DNA of 64,000 nt from Paenibacillus sp. HB172176 (GTDB lineage: Bacteria > Bacillota > Bacilli > Paenibacillales > Paenibacillaceae). Under the pieces are notes generated by a model. It did not search any database, had not been told where the DNA came from, and saw only the letters and a list, made by a program, of their open reading frames with translations. Location: assembly GCF_011947265.1 (NCBI RefSeq), contig NZ_JAATHD010000014.1, positions 98,890-162,889 of the forward strand. Reading direction: 5' to 3'. Both the position numbers and the translations under genes were made by a program. The first letter of the stretch is position 1, and each line of letters opens with the position of its first letter. Positions 44,262-52,844 of this stretch are shown piece after piece.

Positions 44262-45221
44262 ATAAAGCATTCTTACCTTATTCTCATTAAGAAAATCATT
44301 TTTCATGCGATATAGAGCAGCATCTGATTTTTCGCCAAATTGAAAAGCAATTTCAACACAATCTTCATCAGTCAGCTTCCCATACTTAAGTATTTTTTCT
44401 TTTGCCATTTGCATCATTCCGCTTCGACTAATATTAAGAGGAGTAAAATTCGGAATATCCAATTCAGTAGCAATTTTATCCAACCTGCGATGTACAATAC
44501 TCTTCTCAGCTTCGTGTTTATGAACTGTTCTTGTGTTTGCATTTCTTAGGATGAATTCGTTATCTATCAAATGTGCAGTTGGCGCTTTAATATCCGGACT
44601 TGCATTTCCATTTAATTTACTATATTCCGTTTCATTTGATGCTTCCAAACATAATTTTATACATTTCTCACTTACAGTGACTGTTCGTTTCATTCCATTA
44701 TCATCTTCCAGGTATAATTGATTATTGAATTTATCTACAGAACGTCTATTTAGATTTAGGATCTCACTGTTTCCGGATCCACGAACTCCAGAACGCAATA
44801 ATTCAATTAATATGGCATCTTGCGCATTTTCTCTGCTATCTATAATTTGGTCTAGTTCCTGCTCAGTCCAAAACCTTTTTACTGATTCATTATAAAATTG
44901 TTTTTTCCATTCCGCGTCAACAAAGTCAAGAGGATTTAACCCTGTTTTATAGCCCTCCTCCTCGGCCCAAACGATATATTTTTGAACATATCCAACATTT
45001 CCAGCAGAGCTTTGCTTACTCGCAGGTTTGATTAAGTAAAAGAATTTTGTTAATTCATCTCGACTAAAATCATATAAATCTTTATTAAGCTGCGTTTCAA
45101 GCGGATATGAAATTTTAAAAAGTCTTGAAAATATTTTTTTTGAACCTAATTTCATATTTGACATGAATTCTTCTTTAACTTTTTCATTGTATAACTTATC
45201 TTCATAGAGAATATTGGACAC
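44250..45221 (-). CDS. YopR/MrpR-like phage lysogeny repressor with tyrosine-recombinase fold
   Basis: The 323 residues match SPbeta YopR (325) in length and position next to a YopQ-like gene. YopR is the SPbeta master repressor, which has a tyrosine-recombinase fold but acts as a DNA-binding repressor. Visible recombinase remnants are an Arg in SGVRGSGNSEILNLN, an Arg in TPLNISRSGMMQMAK where recombinases have HxxR (His is Asn here), and a tyrosine in DAALYRMKNDF. The altered catalytic set fits a repressor. The GTG start is preceded by AAGGGAG inside the end of the upstream gene. A true recombinase role is less likely but not excluded. Confidence 0.72.
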   Translation of the reverse strand: MSNILYEDKLYNEKVKEEFMSNMKLGSKKIFSRLFKISYPLETQLNKDLYDFSRDELTKFFYLIKPASKQSSAGNVGYVQKYIVWAEEEGYKTGLNPLDFVDAEWKKQFYNESVKRFWTEQELDQIIDSRENAQDAILIELLRSGVRGSGNSEILNLNRRSVDKFNNQLYLEDDNGMKRTVTVSEKCIKLCLEASNETEYSKLNGNASPDIKAPTAHLIDNEFILRNANTRTVHKHEAEKSIVHRRLDKIATELDIPNFTPLNISRSGMMQMAKEKILKYGKLTDEDCVEIAFQFGEKSDAALYRMKNDFLNENKVRMLYELL

Positions 45222-45236
45222 AAAAACTCAACTCCC

Positions 45237-46586
45237 TTATTTTAAAATATTTTTAATCTCTTTTTCAAAATAAGCTCTAATTAAATTTTTGCTTTGATTG
45301 GAATTTCTGCTCCCTTGTTCAATCATAATTTTATCGAGTTCATTTCCTGAACCTTTTGTATAGTCAATTTTTTGAACAACTTCACTGACCAGAGTGGCAG
45401 AAAAGTCTAATGTGCCCTGAAACTGATCATATATTTTTTTTGCTATTACAATAAAACCAACATGCATATTATGGTGATTAAACCAGCTTTGAGAACGCCT
45501 CTTTTTCATATCCGTTTTAAAATCCTCTGGATATGAGGAAATTAATATCGCATAAAACTTTTTCAAAAAATCAGCAATTTGATATTGCTCCTTGGCTGAT
45601 TGAGGGTCAAAAGTAAGATTAACCGAATCAACAAGAATCGCGTAATTAGTCAGCATATTTAACGCTTTACTTACAGTCGTTTTATCCGTTTCCACTCTAT
45701 CGCGCAATTCAGGAATTCGAATAAGATCCTTGACGATTAAACCGCCGTAAGAGTCATCCGTGTTAAACTTCACTAGCGTTTTATCAAATCTATTCACTGT
45801 ATTAAGCAATCCAATGAGGTAACGAGCTTGATCCAGTGTATAATTTCTTATCGATACCTCAAATGAACCTTCAAGATCTGGTTTTGTTTCTAGCGCAACG
45901 ACTGTGCCAAGTATCCTATGAGCGCCATCAATTAGGTTTACTTTCGTACCTTCATTAACAATTAAATCCCCTTCATCATATTCAAAATCATCTGTTCCAT
46001 CGGCTAAAATATTAAATGTTAACGTAGATTTTAAAAATTTCCCCTCTAGCATTAGCTTGGCAATATTTTTAACACTTTTAGTAATAATCGTGGGTGTTTT
46101 TTTTATCTGACCGTTGGCTGTTCTTTTCTTCTTCGCCGCTCTTTGAGTTTCATAGTTATATGAAAGCAATCCTGAATTCCACATCTTAACGAGCTCCTGA
46201 TAGCTTATTAATGTCAAAAACTCATTGTGTGAGGATCTTAAAACGCCTTCAATTGTGTAAGGATAATTCAGTGTGCCTAACTCGGCTTTATACTTTAACG
46301 CGCGTTTAATCTCTCTTTCGGAAAAAAAATGATGAGGTGAGATTTTTTCGTTCTTCGACACTATGAATACTGCATTTATAATCGCAACAAGCTCTTCTTG
46401 GGGTATTCCAAGAAGTTTATCTTGATTAATAAGCATTTCATCGAATGTGCCCAATATAATTTTATGATTCTCAGCTAAATATTTGTTTATCTCTCTTTGC
46501 ATATCTTTATTTTTAATTAATTCCAGCGATACTTCAGCAAATTCTTCAAACACATCTTTTTCATTTATCTCCACATTTTCAATCAT
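45237..46586 (-). CDS. YopQ-like protein with DndB/DGQHR-type motif
   Basis: The 449-residue protein resembles SPbeta YopQ in size and in its place upstream of the YopR-like gene. The middle shows TKVNLIDGAHRILGTVVALE, close to the DGQHR motif of DndB-like proteins, preceded by a beta-rich segment. The rest is charged and helical. YopQ is part of the SPbeta lysogeny region; its biochemical role is unclear. I start at ATG 46586, with AAGGAG 8 bases upstream, rather than the GTG that touches the ribosome site. The two genes are 15 bases apart and surely co-transcribed. Confidence 0.68.
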   Translation of the reverse strand: MIENVEINEKDVFEEFAEVSLELIKNKDMQREINKYLAENHKIILGTFDEMLINQDKLLGIPQEELVAIINAVFIVSKNEKISPHHFFSEREIKRALKYKAELGTLNYPYTIEGVLRSSHNEFLTLISYQELVKMWNSGLLSYNYETQRAAKKKRTANGQIKKTPTIITKSVKNIAKLMLEGKFLKSTLTFNILADGTDDFEYDEGDLIVNEGTKVNLIDGAHRILGTVVALETKPDLEGSFEVSIRNYTLDQARYLIGLLNTVNRFDKTLVKFNTDDSYGGLIVKDLIRIPELRDRVETDKTTVSKALNMLTNYAILVDSVNLTFDPQSAKEQYQIADFLKKFYAILISSYPEDFKTDMKKRRSQSWFNHHNMHVGFIVIAKKIYDQFQGTLDFSATLVSEVVQKIDYTKGSGNELDKIMIEQGSRNSNQSKNLIRAYFEKEIKNILK

Positions 46587-46733
46587 TAGACTCACTCCTT
46601 TTCAAACAACATATTGCAATCAGTATACACCATAAAAAAGAAAAAATATACATAGACATATTAAATAATTTAGAGCTTCTTGATATACAGCTTAAATCCG
46701 ATGTATTCTTCCCTAAAAAAAAGAGGTGACAAA

Positions 46734-47180
46734 ATGGATATATCTCCAGAATATCTACGCGTAAAAAATATGGAGTCTCAAACTTGTATGCTTAACATTC
46801 CCAGCATTCTGACCATTCACTATGATCCGAATCATTCTCTTCTTACGACGAGAAATGAAAAATTTCTATGTCCCATTACGCTAAGCGGAATCGAAGATAT
46901 AGCGGCACAATTCGGATTTACACAATCTGATAAATTTATTTACGTTAATATGCATCAAGTTACAAAGATGCATTCAATATTAAATATTTTATTATTTGAA
47001 AATGTTGAATCTGTTAAGGAATCCAGAAAAAACAACTATATCGAAGCTTACATTCATAAAAGCTTCTTAAAAAAGTTCAAAAATTTGCTTGGTCGTGAAA
47101 ATGATTTAGCTTACAAAAAAGAAAGGGCCAAAAACTCATCAATCATTTACAAAAGAACATATAATGATGAGTTAATATAA
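46734..47180 (+). CDS. Phage protein with LytTR-like DNA-binding domain (tentative)
   Basis: The 148-residue protein has an N-terminal part starting MDISPEYLRVKNMESQ and a C-terminal stretch (SDKFIYVNMHQVTKMHSI, then ILLFENVESVKESRKNNYIEAYI, then KSFLKKFKNLLG) that follows the LytTR pattern of a VN-x-x-x-V strand, beta hairpin and final helix. AAGAGGTGAC before ATG 46734 sets the start. It is divergent from the YopQ/YopR-like pair, a typical place for an opposing regulator. The domain call rests on pattern only. Confidence 0.5.
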   Translation: MDISPEYLRVKNMESQTCMLNIPSILTIHYDPNHSLLTTRNEKFLCPITLSGIEDIAAQFGFTQSDKFIYVNMHQVTKMHSILNILLFENVESVKESRKNNYIEAYIHKSFLKKFKNLLGRENDLAYKKERAKNSSIIYKRTYNDELI

Positions 47181-47286
47181 TCAAGATTACGACAAATTAT
47201 TTATTTTTAATGTCTTTTTCGACTTCATTCGACATAAATGCATAAAATGAATAATTTGTAAATAACAAAAAACAACCTTTTAAATA

Positions 47287-47314
47287 TTGTCAATAGTCCA
47301 TTAGATGCTAAAAT
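47287..47314 (+). promoter_or_regulatory. Sigma-A promoter before the 100-aa gene
   Basis: TTGTCA (47287-47292), 16-base spacer, TAAAAT (47309-47314). An AAGGAGG sequence follows at 47321, but the nearest ATG there opens only an 8-codon frame before the real gene. Confidence 0.55.
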
Positions 47315-47381
47315 TAAACCAAGGAGGAGACAATAAAAGGTTTATGCAACAATTAAATTCAACAAGATAAGGGGAACGAGT

Positions 47382-47684
47382 ATGCAATTATTCAACGATA
47401 ATTTCTACAGCATCCATGCTGTAAATAGGATAACTGAGCAAAATCAAGTTCAATTAACGACCGAAAATGTCGATGCTGTCTATAATGGATCGAAGTATGC
47501 ATTAATCGAACTTGCAAGATTTTATTACACTGGAGCAAGCAATCTATCTCCTTTATATGAACTTATCTTAAGTGAGATTTGGGATTTTGAATTACATGAA
47601 CTTTTTTGCGCACTTTGGAATGGGAATCTAGATAGTTTCGACCAAATCATGTATAAATGTATAATCGATCAAACAAATAAATAA
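47382..47684 (+). CDS. Hypothetical phage protein, 100 aa
   Basis: I do not recognise it. The protein is soluble, tyrosine-rich and probably helical, ending with FELHELFCALWNGNLDSFDQIMYKC. The short motif WxGNLDxxDxM recurs at the end of the 140-aa protein at 62191, so the two may share a small domain. AAGGGG before the ATG supports the start. A bidirectional terminator follows. Confidence 0.6.
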   Translation: MQLFNDNFYSIHAVNRITEQNQVQLTTENVDAVYNGSKYALIELARFYYTGASNLSPLYELILSEIWDFELHELFCALWNGNLDSFDQIMYKCIIDQTNK

Positions 47685-47698
47685 TTAAACTGATTAAA

Positions 47699-47730
47699 AA
47701 AAAGGAGATGATTAAAATCATCTCCTTTTT
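47699..47730. terminator. Bidirectional terminator between convergent phage genes
   Basis: AAAAAGGAGATGATT pairs with AATCATCTCCTTTTT around 2 bases (47699-47713 with 47716-47730). It ends the plus-strand 100-aa gene and the minus-strand tail-tube gene. Confidence 0.9.
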
Positions 47731-47738
47731 GCATGTAC

Positions 47739-48515
47739 TTATTCCTCGTCTTCGTAAATAACCATATCGTACAGGGTTTCAACACCATTTACTTTTACAG
47801 GAAATACGTCGAACACAAGCGACAAAGAACTCGGGTCACCGGTTGGGCTATTTGTAATTGTAAAATTAGGTTGAAGCTTTGCTTTATAATAGGTCATTTG
47901 AGCAGACACCACATCACCAGCAACTTCATCTGCATACACAGTGTCACCGACCATAAATACATATGGAGGGAACCCATTAGCTGTAAAGGAGAGTTTATGT
48001 GCGGAAGCAGCCGTCCACTGATAGTACACAGACACTTCTTCACCTTCAACAGCCGTAGCGAGTGAATCAAGAGTAACCTCGTTCGTCGAAACGGAATCAA
48101 TTTCCTGTACTTCACCCAAAATTCCGTTAACGAATTTGCGTACAAAGATATTTGCAGCGCCACCAACTGGTGTATGCGACAAAGTCAGAACTTTATCAGT
48201 CCCTACAGTAACAACTTCATTTTTATAAATCGTATTGGAGCCCGATTCAATACTTTCACCTGCCAACAAAGCCAAATGCTGCATTGTGAAAATTGATGTT
48301 TCAATTGTTAGTTTTGATTCTTTATCACCATTCCAGGAAATACGCTTTGGATTTCCTGCGCCACCTCTCGCATAAGTTACTTCACCGCTATTCTCTGTCT
48401 GTGCAGAAGTTGCATAATCCATAGTAAGAATTGGCGCTTTAGTCGCATAGTTGAAAATTTGCAAATCCATAATTTCTCTAGAGCCATAACGTCCAAGGTT
48501 TAGTGTCATAATCAT
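47739..48515 (-). CDS. Phage tail-tube-like structural protein
   Basis: The 258-residue protein is soluble, beta-rich and non-enzymatic in look. The C-terminal part (MTYYKAKLQPNFTITNSP, then LSLVFDVFPVKVNG) resembles tail-tube proteins, and the middle has repeated short beta hairpins (VLTLSHTPVGGAANIFVRKF, EVTLDSLATAVEGEEVSVYYQW). It is the last gene of a leftward three-gene tail group. GGGAG before the ATG supports the start. A minor virion protein is the alternative. Confidence 0.6.
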   Translation of the reverse strand: MIMTLNLGRYGSREIMDLQIFNYATKAPILTMDYATSAQTENSGEVTYARGGAGNPKRISWNGDKESKLTIETSIFTMQHLALLAGESIESGSNTIYKNEVVTVGTDKVLTLSHTPVGGAANIFVRKFVNGILGEVQEIDSVSTNEVTLDSLATAVEGEEVSVYYQWTAASAHKLSFTANGFPPYVFMVGDTVYADEVAGDVVSAQMTYYKAKLQPNFTITNSPTGDPSSLSLVFDVFPVKVNGVETLYDMVIYEDEE

Positions 48516-48526
48516 TAATCTCCCTT

Positions 48527-49255
48527 TTATAAGTTAGTTTTTAAAATCCATTCAGGTAATTCACTGCCTTCTTGTAATTGGCGACCATTTGTCCATAAAG
48601 GTAAATGTCTTCTATTCGTTTCCTTTAATTGAAATCTTTCAAAATGTTCATATACTTGATAGATGGTCAATTTTGAGACATTAAAGATATCAATGCCATT
48701 ATCAGGAGCATTGCATAATATCGAAAGGATGTCCTTAATATCTAATTGATTTTTATTATTTACTTTTTTGCTGTTTTCTTTTAATTTTAAAATTTTAGAA
48801 AATACTCTCTTTGCTTTTTCATTTTTAAATTTCACTTCACTTTGATCTAACTCACCTATACCATTGAGCTGCTTAATCAAATTTGAAAATGAGTGGTAAT
48901 CAGTTGCATTACAAACTTGATTTTCATTAATATGAAAGCATGTTGCTTTCTCATCATATAACACCTTTTCTTTTGTGAAAAAGGATAATGATTCGCATAT
49001 TTTCTCAGTAAGAATTGGATCCTTAGTTAGTGCATAATAACTGTTAGAGCCCTGATAATATTCAAAATCCTTATCTGAAAAATCAAGTATTTTAGTAAAA
49101 ATCTCATGCTTGTTAAAAGAGGCGAACAGTAAATAAAGATAATAAAGTCTATCATCTAATTCGTCAATTTCGTCAATCGTTGGAGAATATAATTTAACTC
49201 CAGAAGGTAAGATTATTGGTTTACCCAAAAATGCTTTTTTTCGATTAAACTCCAT
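48527..49255 (-). CDS. Phage protein, possible tail assembly chaperone
   Basis: The 242-residue protein lacks motifs I can name. It starts MEFNRKKAFLGKPIILPSGVKLYSPTIDEIDEL, the kind of N-terminus seen in phage adaptor or chaperone proteins, and ends with a helical DIKDILSILCNAPDNGID...VYEHFERFQLKE region followed by RRHLPLWTNGRQLQ. It lies between the tail-completion-like and tail-tube-like genes, 8 bases after the former. The ribosome site is weak, so translation is probably coupled. Confidence 0.5.
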   Translation of the reverse strand: MEFNRKKAFLGKPIILPSGVKLYSPTIDEIDELDDRLYYLYLLFASFNKHEIFTKILDFSDKDFEYYQGSNSYYALTKDPILTEKICESLSFFTKEKVLYDEKATCFHINENQVCNATDYHSFSNLIKQLNGIGELDQSEVKFKNEKAKRVFSKILKLKENSKKVNNKNQLDIKDILSILCNAPDNGIDIFNVSKLTIYQVYEHFERFQLKETNRRHLPLWTNGRQLQEGSELPEWILKTNL

Positions 49256-49263
49256 ATCATTAC

Positions 49264-49773
49264 CTAATTAAACTGTATTGGACGATAAGTAATAGAAGCG
49301 CCCGAATAGATATCATTTACAACCAATTCATCCAGTTCAATAAACTCAAGTTTGCCAATCCCTACACCTTTTTGTGAGTTAAGCAAATCATTAATTTTAT
49401 TCATGATAAAATCAATCCTGGTCATCCCATAATCAGTTCGAAGCAATTCACTAGTAGTAAACACTTCAAGCACTAAATTGCCAACAATATACCGATTGTT
49501 TACCATTGTTATCTTCTTATAGGATGCTGTTAGAAAGATATTGCTGGTGGTTGTATTATCAGGAATAAATCTGTGAGGAAATACATTATTATAGATCAAA
49601 ACACTAGGATCCTCCAGATCATTTTGATCGAGATAATCAGTGTTTTCATAGTAGAGCGCTTTAACGATTTCCGACGATTCAAGAATCTTTGAAATGACAA
49701 GATTTTTATATTCGTATATTTCTTGTAAACGTGAAATAGAACCACATCCTAAAACATATTGTTTAATTCTCAC
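49264..49773 (-). CDS. Phage tail completion-like protein
   Basis: The 169-residue protein shows a layout like small neck or tail-terminator proteins: an N-terminal helix (IYEYKNLVISKILESSEIVKALYY), a central beta sheet (NIFLTASYKKITMVNNRYIVGNLVLEVFT), the RTDYGMTRIDFIMNKINDLLN helix and a final GIGKLEFIELDELVVNDIY strand region. The frame opens at GTG 49773 without its own ribosome site. That GTG overlaps the stop of a 7-codon frame (ATG 49793) with a strong GGAGGTGTG site, so start by coupling is likely, or the gene has a frameshift at its 5' end. Confidence 0.55.
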   Translation of the reverse strand: MRIKQYVLGCGSISRLQEIYEYKNLVISKILESSEIVKALYYENTDYLDQNDLEDPSVLIYNNVFPHRFIPDNTTTSNIFLTASYKKITMVNNRYIVGNLVLEVFTTSELLRTDYGMTRIDFIMNKINDLLNSQKGVGIGKLEFIELDELVVNDIYSGASITYRPIQFN

Positions 49774-49946
49774 TTAAAGTTTTTATTATTCATTTTTCAC
49801 ACCTCCATTAATGTAAATTTTTCAATCATGGGCCAAGTGTTCCAGCTTTCAACTTTGTTTTCTGCCCTTAAAGACCATTAAGTATAAGTTTTCATGTTGA
49901 TTCTGGTCTTATAATATAAGGATTTTTCCAAACAAGACTTATAAAC

Positions 49947-52625
49947 TCATAGGGGACAACTTATTTTTCGTTTTTTTTGTTTTTTAATTCGATCCAATTC
50001 CCTAATCTTTTTTATTTTACAATTATCACATTTTGTTTGTCTTTGTCTCTCTTTAATAAATTTGTTGTCACAAGTATCACAGATCAATAGCAATCCTTCA
50101 TTTAATGCAATATTATTTCTAATATTTTTTATGATTATGTCTCCAAACGATGACCATAGAGTTGTCTTATAATTACTGTTTTTGTTTAAATATAAATACT
50201 CGACTAACATATCTACCACATCATCTTCATTTGGATGAATATGCAGAATAGCCTCTTTTATAAATTCATATTCTTTTAAATGATCACTTGATGAATTTTT
50301 GTCATTGGACTGTATGTTCATCATCCATTTTTTTGAATCGTATTCACAATAACATGAAATAACATCATTATTTATTTTAATATCTGGGTTGTTCATCAAC
50401 ATTTTATAATCAAATTTTCCTGCTACATTTTCAAATACGATTCGATTATTAGGTATAAGATTAGCTAATCTATTCATTACTGTATTCGTTTTATTACTAT
50501 CTACAGAATCCTTCTTCTTATCCTTTATATAAACAAATAAATAAGGGAGTTTTCCTTTCGTTGAATTCTTTATTTTCTTTTCAATTTCTTCAGGGATAAT
50601 ACTTCTATGCAATGTTTTTGCGAAATCTATAACTTCATTATTAATCAAACATAAATATTTTAGAACATCTAGATCAGGTGAATGGCTATTCCAAACCACG
50701 CTCATCTTATTAGAAATATCACCTATATCACAATTAAAAGCTTCTCTCACTCCATGATATATCGTATTTTTATTAATTTGACTTGGCTTTGCTTTTGCTA
50801 ACTCATAATGTAGAGGAACAATTTCTTTCATATGTCTTTCTGCTGGAGCCGTTAGCTTTGGATCCGATACACAAAATAGTTGATCTCCATCATAATCCAG
50901 CATAAGCAGCTTTGCCAATAATGATTTGTGACCAATGTAAATGCCATTACTAATAAACCACTCCTTCTTTGTATCATTAACCGTATTGATTCTAATTCCA
51001 TGCTCACGATACAAGCTTGGTGATCGAAGAATATCAAGCTTCTCATCAGGTTTAAATAACCTGGAGTAGACTTCTTCATCATTTAGCAACCCGTTTAATT
51101 TGGCTTTATCTTTCCCCAGTATTAACCACTCACAATAGGCCCACCAATCAGGAACAGCAAACAAATATTTTCCTTTGACCTCGACTTTTCCGCCTTTTGC
51201 GTTCTTCACCAAGCTTTTTTTTGTCGACCTTATAATCTCTTTCCCATAAGCATCATTCAATAATTCTGGATATATTTCCAAAGCCTGCTGGTAATAATTT
51301 TTCCTTCTATTTGCTGCAGTTACTCCAAGAGTTTCAAGCATTACATTTTTATCTTTACCAAGTCTATTAATCTTATCAACAGTAATTGAAGCAATTTTTT
51401 TTAGCTCATCGTCAGTTAGATCAGGTAAATTTTGAATCATCTGGTAGCCTAATTTTAAAGTATCACTAAAATTTTCGTTTTCAAATTTACAAATAGCAGC
51501 ATGACAATTGTTTTCTTTAAATTTATTTTTGAAACTATCCCATGAATCATAATAAGCATACATTTTAAACATCGACTTACATATAATAATTTCAATATTA
51601 TCCTCTATTAAATCATATTCCTTGTTCCAAATATCTTTAACGATACCAATACTATTATTGTTATGTTTAATTCTCATCTCTACTACCCATCTTTTAAAAT
51701 CAAAGGGACTAATTAACCCCTTTATCCAGCTCGCCCTGAACTGAAATGAACGTTTTGATACTGCCGGCAAACACATTCCAGCCCCATCAGTAGGCATCAT
51801 ATTAATTGGCATTTTTACATTTGATTCAATTTTAAAGGTTTGATTATCGATATAATCTACTTCTCCCATAATATCAAGCTGTAGATCGTCGCATACAATT
51901 ACTCTATCTATATCAAAATCTTTTATTCGAACGCTTGAAGACGTTTGTAATGATAAATAGGCTAAAAATTTATTAACATTGCTTCCTCCCCTGCTATTAA
52001 TGTATGGAACAGTAAGACCACACATCAAGGTTCCTTTATATTTGTTCCATAAGGATTGTCTTAGAAAAACCATCTTTTTAGTTCTTAGTTGACCTGCAGA
52101 TGATGAATAATAACAATATCTTAATCCCTTATAAATAAACCCTTCCTGTATTAACTGCTTCGTTACTTCACTATAAATTTCCTCAACAATGATAATAGAA
52201 TTGGTAAATGTATTTGGTTTAATCTTAAGTATTCTCGTAAGTTCGGATTCAAACATACTAATGATAAATTTATTTTTTATTTTTCTTTCATCTGCAGCAT
52301 TACCTTCTTCATCTTTTACTGCAAAAGTAATAATGTCCTCATTTAAATGTCTAACTTCTTGATGACTATGTAAAGATGGATAGAACTCCTCGCTTTTTAT
52401 TTTATTAATCATTTTGTTAATCTTCGTCAAGTCTGCTTTCCATTTAATATGTTCTATAGATTTCATATCTGTCTTATCAAGATTTTTTTTCAATTGCTTA
52501 CGCTCCAAATACAACTGAAGCAATTTGTCTGCAATCCTTTGTTCATATTCCGAATAAAACGTTGATGTGTTAACTGATAAAATTTTCACTTGGTTGCTAA
52601 ACAGTTTTTCCGCAGGAATTCTCAT
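49947..52625 (-). CDS. yonO: YonO-type single-chain DNA-dependent RNA polymerase (DYDGD)
   Basis: SPbeta YonO is a single-polypeptide RNA polymerase distantly related to the beta and beta' subunits; this 892-residue protein is close to its 905. Both double-psi beta-barrels are recognisable. Barrel 1 has PTDGAGMCLPAVSK then FRASWIKG (Arg/Lys); barrel 2 has LDILRSPSLYREHG with Arg534, like the beta' NRAPTLHR motif, and the catalytic LDYDGDQLF at 577-581. The C-terminus adds a CX2C-X13-CX2C zinc ribbon (Cys849, 852, 866, 869) and a basic tail. I start at ATG 52625, with AAGGAG 7 bases upstream. A canonical sigma-A promoter (52675-52703) implies early expression by host polymerase. Confidence 0.88.
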   Translation of the reverse strand: MRIPAEKLFSNQVKILSVNTSTFYSEYEQRIADKLLQLYLERKQLKKNLDKTDMKSIEHIKWKADLTKINKMINKIKSEEFYPSLHSHQEVRHLNEDIITFAVKDEEGNAADERKIKNKFIISMFESELTRILKIKPNTFTNSIIIVEEIYSEVTKQLIQEGFIYKGLRYCYYSSSAGQLRTKKMVFLRQSLWNKYKGTLMCGLTVPYINSRGGSNVNKFLAYLSLQTSSSVRIKDFDIDRVIVCDDLQLDIMGEVDYIDNQTFKIESNVKMPINMMPTDGAGMCLPAVSKRSFQFRASWIKGLISPFDFKRWVVEMRIKHNNNSIGIVKDIWNKEYDLIEDNIEIIICKSMFKMYAYYDSWDSFKNKFKENNCHAAICKFENENFSDTLKLGYQMIQNLPDLTDDELKKIASITVDKINRLGKDKNVMLETLGVTAANRRKNYYQQALEIYPELLNDAYGKEIIRSTKKSLVKNAKGGKVEVKGKYLFAVPDWWAYCEWLILGKDKAKLNGLLNDEEVYSRLFKPDEKLDILRSPSLYREHGIRINTVNDTKKEWFISNGIYIGHKSLLAKLLMLDYDGDQLFCVSDPKLTAPAERHMKEIVPLHYELAKAKPSQINKNTIYHGVREAFNCDIGDISNKMSVVWNSHSPDLDVLKYLCLINNEVIDFAKTLHRSIIPEEIEKKIKNSTKGKLPYLFVYIKDKKKDSVDSNKTNTVMNRLANLIPNNRIVFENVAGKFDYKMLMNNPDIKINNDVISCYCEYDSKKWMMNIQSNDKNSSSDHLKEYEFIKEAILHIHPNEDDVVDMLVEYLYLNKNSNYKTTLWSSFGDIIIKNIRNNIALNEGLLLICDTCDNKFIKERQRQTKCDNCKIKKIRELDRIKKQKKRKISCPL

Positions 52626-52674
52626 AGCAGTCTCCTTTTCAATGATTTTGAAATAGCCATACGAAATCATTGCG

Positions 52675-52703
52675 AATATATCATCAAACCTCACTTTTGT
52701 CAA
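52675..52703 (-). promoter_or_regulatory. Sigma-A promoter of the DYDGD polymerase gene
   Basis: Minus-strand TTGACA (52703-52698), 17-base spacer, TATATT (52680-52675). This is a near-consensus host promoter, so the phage polymerase can be made before any phage transcription machinery exists. Confidence 0.8.
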
Positions 52704-52710
52704 AACTTTA

Positions 52711-52722
52711 TTCAATATTTTA
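52711..52722. promoter_or_regulatory. Candidate phage operator between divergent polymerase promoters
   Basis: TTCAATATTTTA lies between the -35 box of the leftward promoter (52698-52703) and that of the rightward one (52728-52733). The same 12 bases occur at 43395-43406, and three variants at 44051-44088. Confidence 0.45.
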
Positions 52723-52727
52723 TTATA

Positions 52728-52757
52728 TTGACATTTCAAATTTCAATATGATAGATT
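52728..52757 (+). promoter_or_regulatory. Possible sigma-A promoter for the rightward phage operon
   Basis: TTGACA (52728-52733), 18-base spacer, TAGATT (52752-52757). The -35 box is perfect, the -10 box poor. Confidence 0.5.
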
Positions 52758-52844
52758 GTAAATGTAAGCAAGAGCATCAATAAATTTATTTATTGAATCT
52801 TAATATGAGGTGATCAAAAAATTTAATGAAACAGGTGAGGCTAA

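Noticed and set aside
44250..45221. Prophage integrase
   Set aside because: The HxxR histidine is lost, the gene is next to a YopQ-like gene and its length matches the YopR repressor; still listed as an alternative in the feature.
47344..47370. 8-codon leader peptide before the 100-aa gene
   Set aside because: The nearby AAGGAGG is about 16 bases away from its ATG, and no attenuator structure follows.
49947..52625. Large phage proteins as DNA polymerase or primase
   Set aside because: No family A/B/C polymerase or Toprim motif fits; the Arg-x-Pro plus DYDGD pattern and length fit YonO-type RNA polymerase.
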